A stretch of 64,000 nt of DNA from Marchantia polymorpha subsp. ruderalis (taxonomy: Eukaryota > Streptophyta > Marchantiopsida > Marchantiales > Marchantiaceae). Location of the stretch: the NCBI GenBank assembly GCA_037833965.1, contig AP031353.1, forward strand, positions 6,512,501 to 6,576,500, given 5' to 3'. Position 1 is the stretch's first letter, and every line of letters begins with the position of its first letter. Position numbers and translations under genes: made by a program. This document shows positions 61,721 to 64,000 of this stretch, piece after piece. Below the pieces are notes generated by a model that saw nothing but the letters and a program-made list of their open reading frames with translations, ran no database searches and had not been told where the DNA came from.

Positions 61721-64000
61721 GTACGTACGTAGACATGGGCTCTGAACTGCAATGATACCCATTTCCAAGTTCTCATGACCGATTGTAGCCATTTATTTAA
61801 GTGGTTAATCTACGTGACTCTACTTTCTATGAGTGCTAACAGGTTTTAGGATATCTTAGTCTTGACTGCATACCAAGGAAACTTGTGCTCAGATAGTTTG
61901 ACTGTAACATTTTAACAGGTAAAAGTGTAGATATATGTATCTTGGACTGCTTCTTTTTGAGACTTACTAGCTTTGGATGTCATCATTCTTTGGTTGGACT
62001 CCAAACTTCGTTTGCAAGCCTGTCTTTAAGCCTCTCCCTACTTATCTCAAGAGAACAGAGTTTTGATACCAAACATGGAAAATTCTCTCTCGATGAAGAG
62101 AATACAAAAGTACAGAAGGAAATCCACCATCGGGAAGGTTTATTTGATTGATGCTAAGTTGCACACCTTAGTACATGCAGTTCCTGATCCGTTCATATGC
62201 AACTGTGTAGATACTGATCTTGTTGCAAAGTAGTATAAACCCGTACGTCTTGCGTTTCGATTTGGGTCAAAACCATTGTTATTACTGACATGAATGCAAA
62301 TAATTTGACATTATCTTTGAGAAAGCTCTCTCTACTGTGACTATCTCTACTACCCTAAACCCTGATCTCATGTAGAGAAACTGATTTTGTCATCTTAGCC
62401 CCTGTTAGTCCAGTCAGATTGTAGACCTTACTATATTCCTACCATATTAGTCCTAGTCATAAGCTACTGACCTCAAGGCGGTTGCTGCAATTAAATGTTG
62501 AGTATTGTATCAAATGGGTCTGAAATGATGAAGTTAGTTAGTCAGCCTCTTCACCCTGGTCGGAAAAGGAGAGGTCATTCCTGAAGGTGGCTATATGCCA
62601 CCATTGTCAAGCTATTTAAAGACAGAGAACGGGAGGACCCAGGTTACTACAGTGTTATCACAGTCCTCAGTGTAAAAGCGGAATCATTTCGCCGAACAAG
62701 ACATTCCCCGATCACAAGGTTTTATAGACACAGATTGTCATCAGGCAAAGACGAGCAGGCTTTCGTCAGTCTCGAGGTTATGTTTCTCAGTTAGGTAATG
62801 GTGGTCGCGAAAGGGAGATGAAAAGTACATGTTGATTCTTATTGGACCAAAATAAGCATTATGGGATGATGTACGCCATTTCGAGGGAGAACGGAAGGGA
62901 AACCCTACTATTACTACCGATTGGACCTCATAAAGCACAGCGGGCTGATGTATGCTTTATGGAGGTCGAGCATCGATGAATTATGTGAATTGTGGTGCAA
63001 CAGCTGTATCTTAAGACGAAGAGGACGGTTTTGGTGAACGGCCAATGAAGTGAACTCTTTCGACATCCCTTCAGGGATTAGCACAGGGCTTTCCTCTCTT
63101 CCGAGGCTTGTTAACTTGTTAACCCACTTTCAGAAAGAATTAGAAATTGCGGTTAGGCTTTCCGTCGGACTCACTGCATCGTATAGTCGTTGATGTTGGC
63201 GAATGTCTTCTGTGGACTAGAACAAGTAGGTAGAAAGCCTCCAGAAGTCGTAACCATATCAAAAATTGGTGTGACATCCTGCATTTAACGGACAATTGGA
63301 GTAGCAAGACTCGTTTGGGATTGAACTCTCAGAAGACTGTAGGTCGGAAACCCACATCAGAATGTCGTTTAGAAGAACAAAACCTGGTAATGGTGATAAC
63401 CATGCTCCTCCGATGTTCAGCTATTACAACCGAAACAAGACTTTTAGATTTACCTCACTTGAGACGCTGGAGCCAGCATGGATTGCTTACACCAGTCAGC
63501 GAGCTAGGTTTGCAAGCAGTACAGTGGAGAGCCTTTCGTGTCATGTTCGCAGTACTCATACGGATGGCCTGGGTTGGAAACATTGGAGTTTGGAGTCTCT
63601 TGGAACCTTCCAGAGAAATTTCCAGGTTGAACAGTAGAAGACGGTTCACGTTGTGCATCCTTCGGATTTTTGTAATTGGAAATACATATAGCATCGAATA
63701 AATACATCAGCTGTCATAAGATAAATCTTATGTATGTCTATATGTATTTCCAAAATACAAGAGGCCCATTTAGCGCTTGTTGAGTCAGTAGCAGAAAATT
63801 TGTATCAATCAACTTTAGCCTCGGATTTAGATGGACGAGATCTATGTCCAATTATAAAACACCCGTGGTCCTTAAGCAATATTTTCAGCGTGCTCCGCGA
63901 ATAGGCACAACATTGAACTACTGGATAACATTCATTCTGTTGAACAATAGTAGAGCAAGATGGAAAACTAACCCACTTCTCGTTCACTATTGTACAGAGT
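61721..64000 (+). other. Intron 7 of the katanin-like gene, running off the window
   Basis: No exon encoding the expected next part (GDSEKLIRVLF-like, then Walker B) could be found on the plus strand, so the intron is at least 2.28 kb. It includes two imperfect 46-nt copies starting ATTGGACC (62841 and 62920) and several short frames near 63.3-63.7 kb without family resemblance. Confidence 0.5.
62841..62965. repeat. Imperfect direct repeat, spacing 79 bp
   Basis: Copies at 62841-62886 and 62920-62965 share ATTGGACC, a TAAGCA/AAAGCA block, GG(A/C)TGATGTA and a final GAGG. This suggests a diverged tandem duplication within the intron. Confidence 0.6.

Noticed and set aside
63061-63130. A stretch reading like a reverse-transcriptase LQGLAQG motif
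   Set aside because: Only a few residues match, the frame closes quickly and no flanking RT motifs were found, so a retroelement cannot be claimed.

Overview
The window is nuclear DNA of a land plant. Every confident gene is a spliced plant-type gene except two single-exon genes. The products include a plastid FtsH-like protein with a probable transit peptide, a GPI-anchored phytocyanin, a TMN/TM9 endomembrane protein and a katanin p60-like protein. The KATNAL2-like katanin (a family associated in animals with cilia and flagella), the short introns and the CT/GA-rich, CpG-rich 5' regions would suit a bryophyte with motile sperm, possibly a liverwort. That placement is inference; no marker here settles the species. 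Composition is strongly two-sided: exons and gene 5' ends are GC-balanced to GC-rich, while intergenic blocks (about 8-11, 33-35, 43-44 and 52-55 kb) are very AT-rich with no recognisable genes.

Layout. 1-3.9 kb: gene-poor, with an orphan GC-rich island at 1.8-2.6 kb carrying tetranucleotide tracts and a TATA box. 3.97-5.34 kb (-): phytocyanin with an arabinogalactan-like Pro/Ala/Val tail and GPI signal. 5.6-12.4 kb: low-complexity promoter DNA, then AT-rich DNA. 12.41-18.26 kb (-): nine-exon RNF10-type RING protein, 907 codons. 18.3-23.5 kb: GC-rich promoter, then AT-rich DNA with a 176-bp MITE-like inverted repeat. 25.2-32.2 kb (-): FtsHi (FTSHI4-like) AAA+ protein, 17 exons resolved and the extreme C-terminus unresolved. 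38.2-39.5 kb (+): intronless F-box/kelch-like gene. 40.7-41.2 kb (-): small plastid-type membrane protein. 46.75-50.63 kb (+): complete nine-exon TMN (EMP70/nonaspanin) gene with one GC-AG intron. 55.7-57.2 kb (+): decayed hAT transposase. 58.26 kb to the window end (+): KATNAL2-like katanin, 5' part only; its seventh intron runs off the edge.

The genes are unrelated housekeeping or regulatory loci (protein turnover, secretory sorting, plastid biogenesis, microtubule severing, copper/cell-surface biology). They do not form an operon-like or cluster system, and I found no convincing new biological system. The most useful observations are the FtsHi protein that keeps metalloprotease residues while losing the usual pore motif, the GC-AG intron, the small conserved-looking plastid protein, and several perfect hairpin or inverted-repeat elements. 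Exon boundaries were set by hand from splice signals, reading-frame continuity and remembered family similarity. No alignment or transcript data were available.
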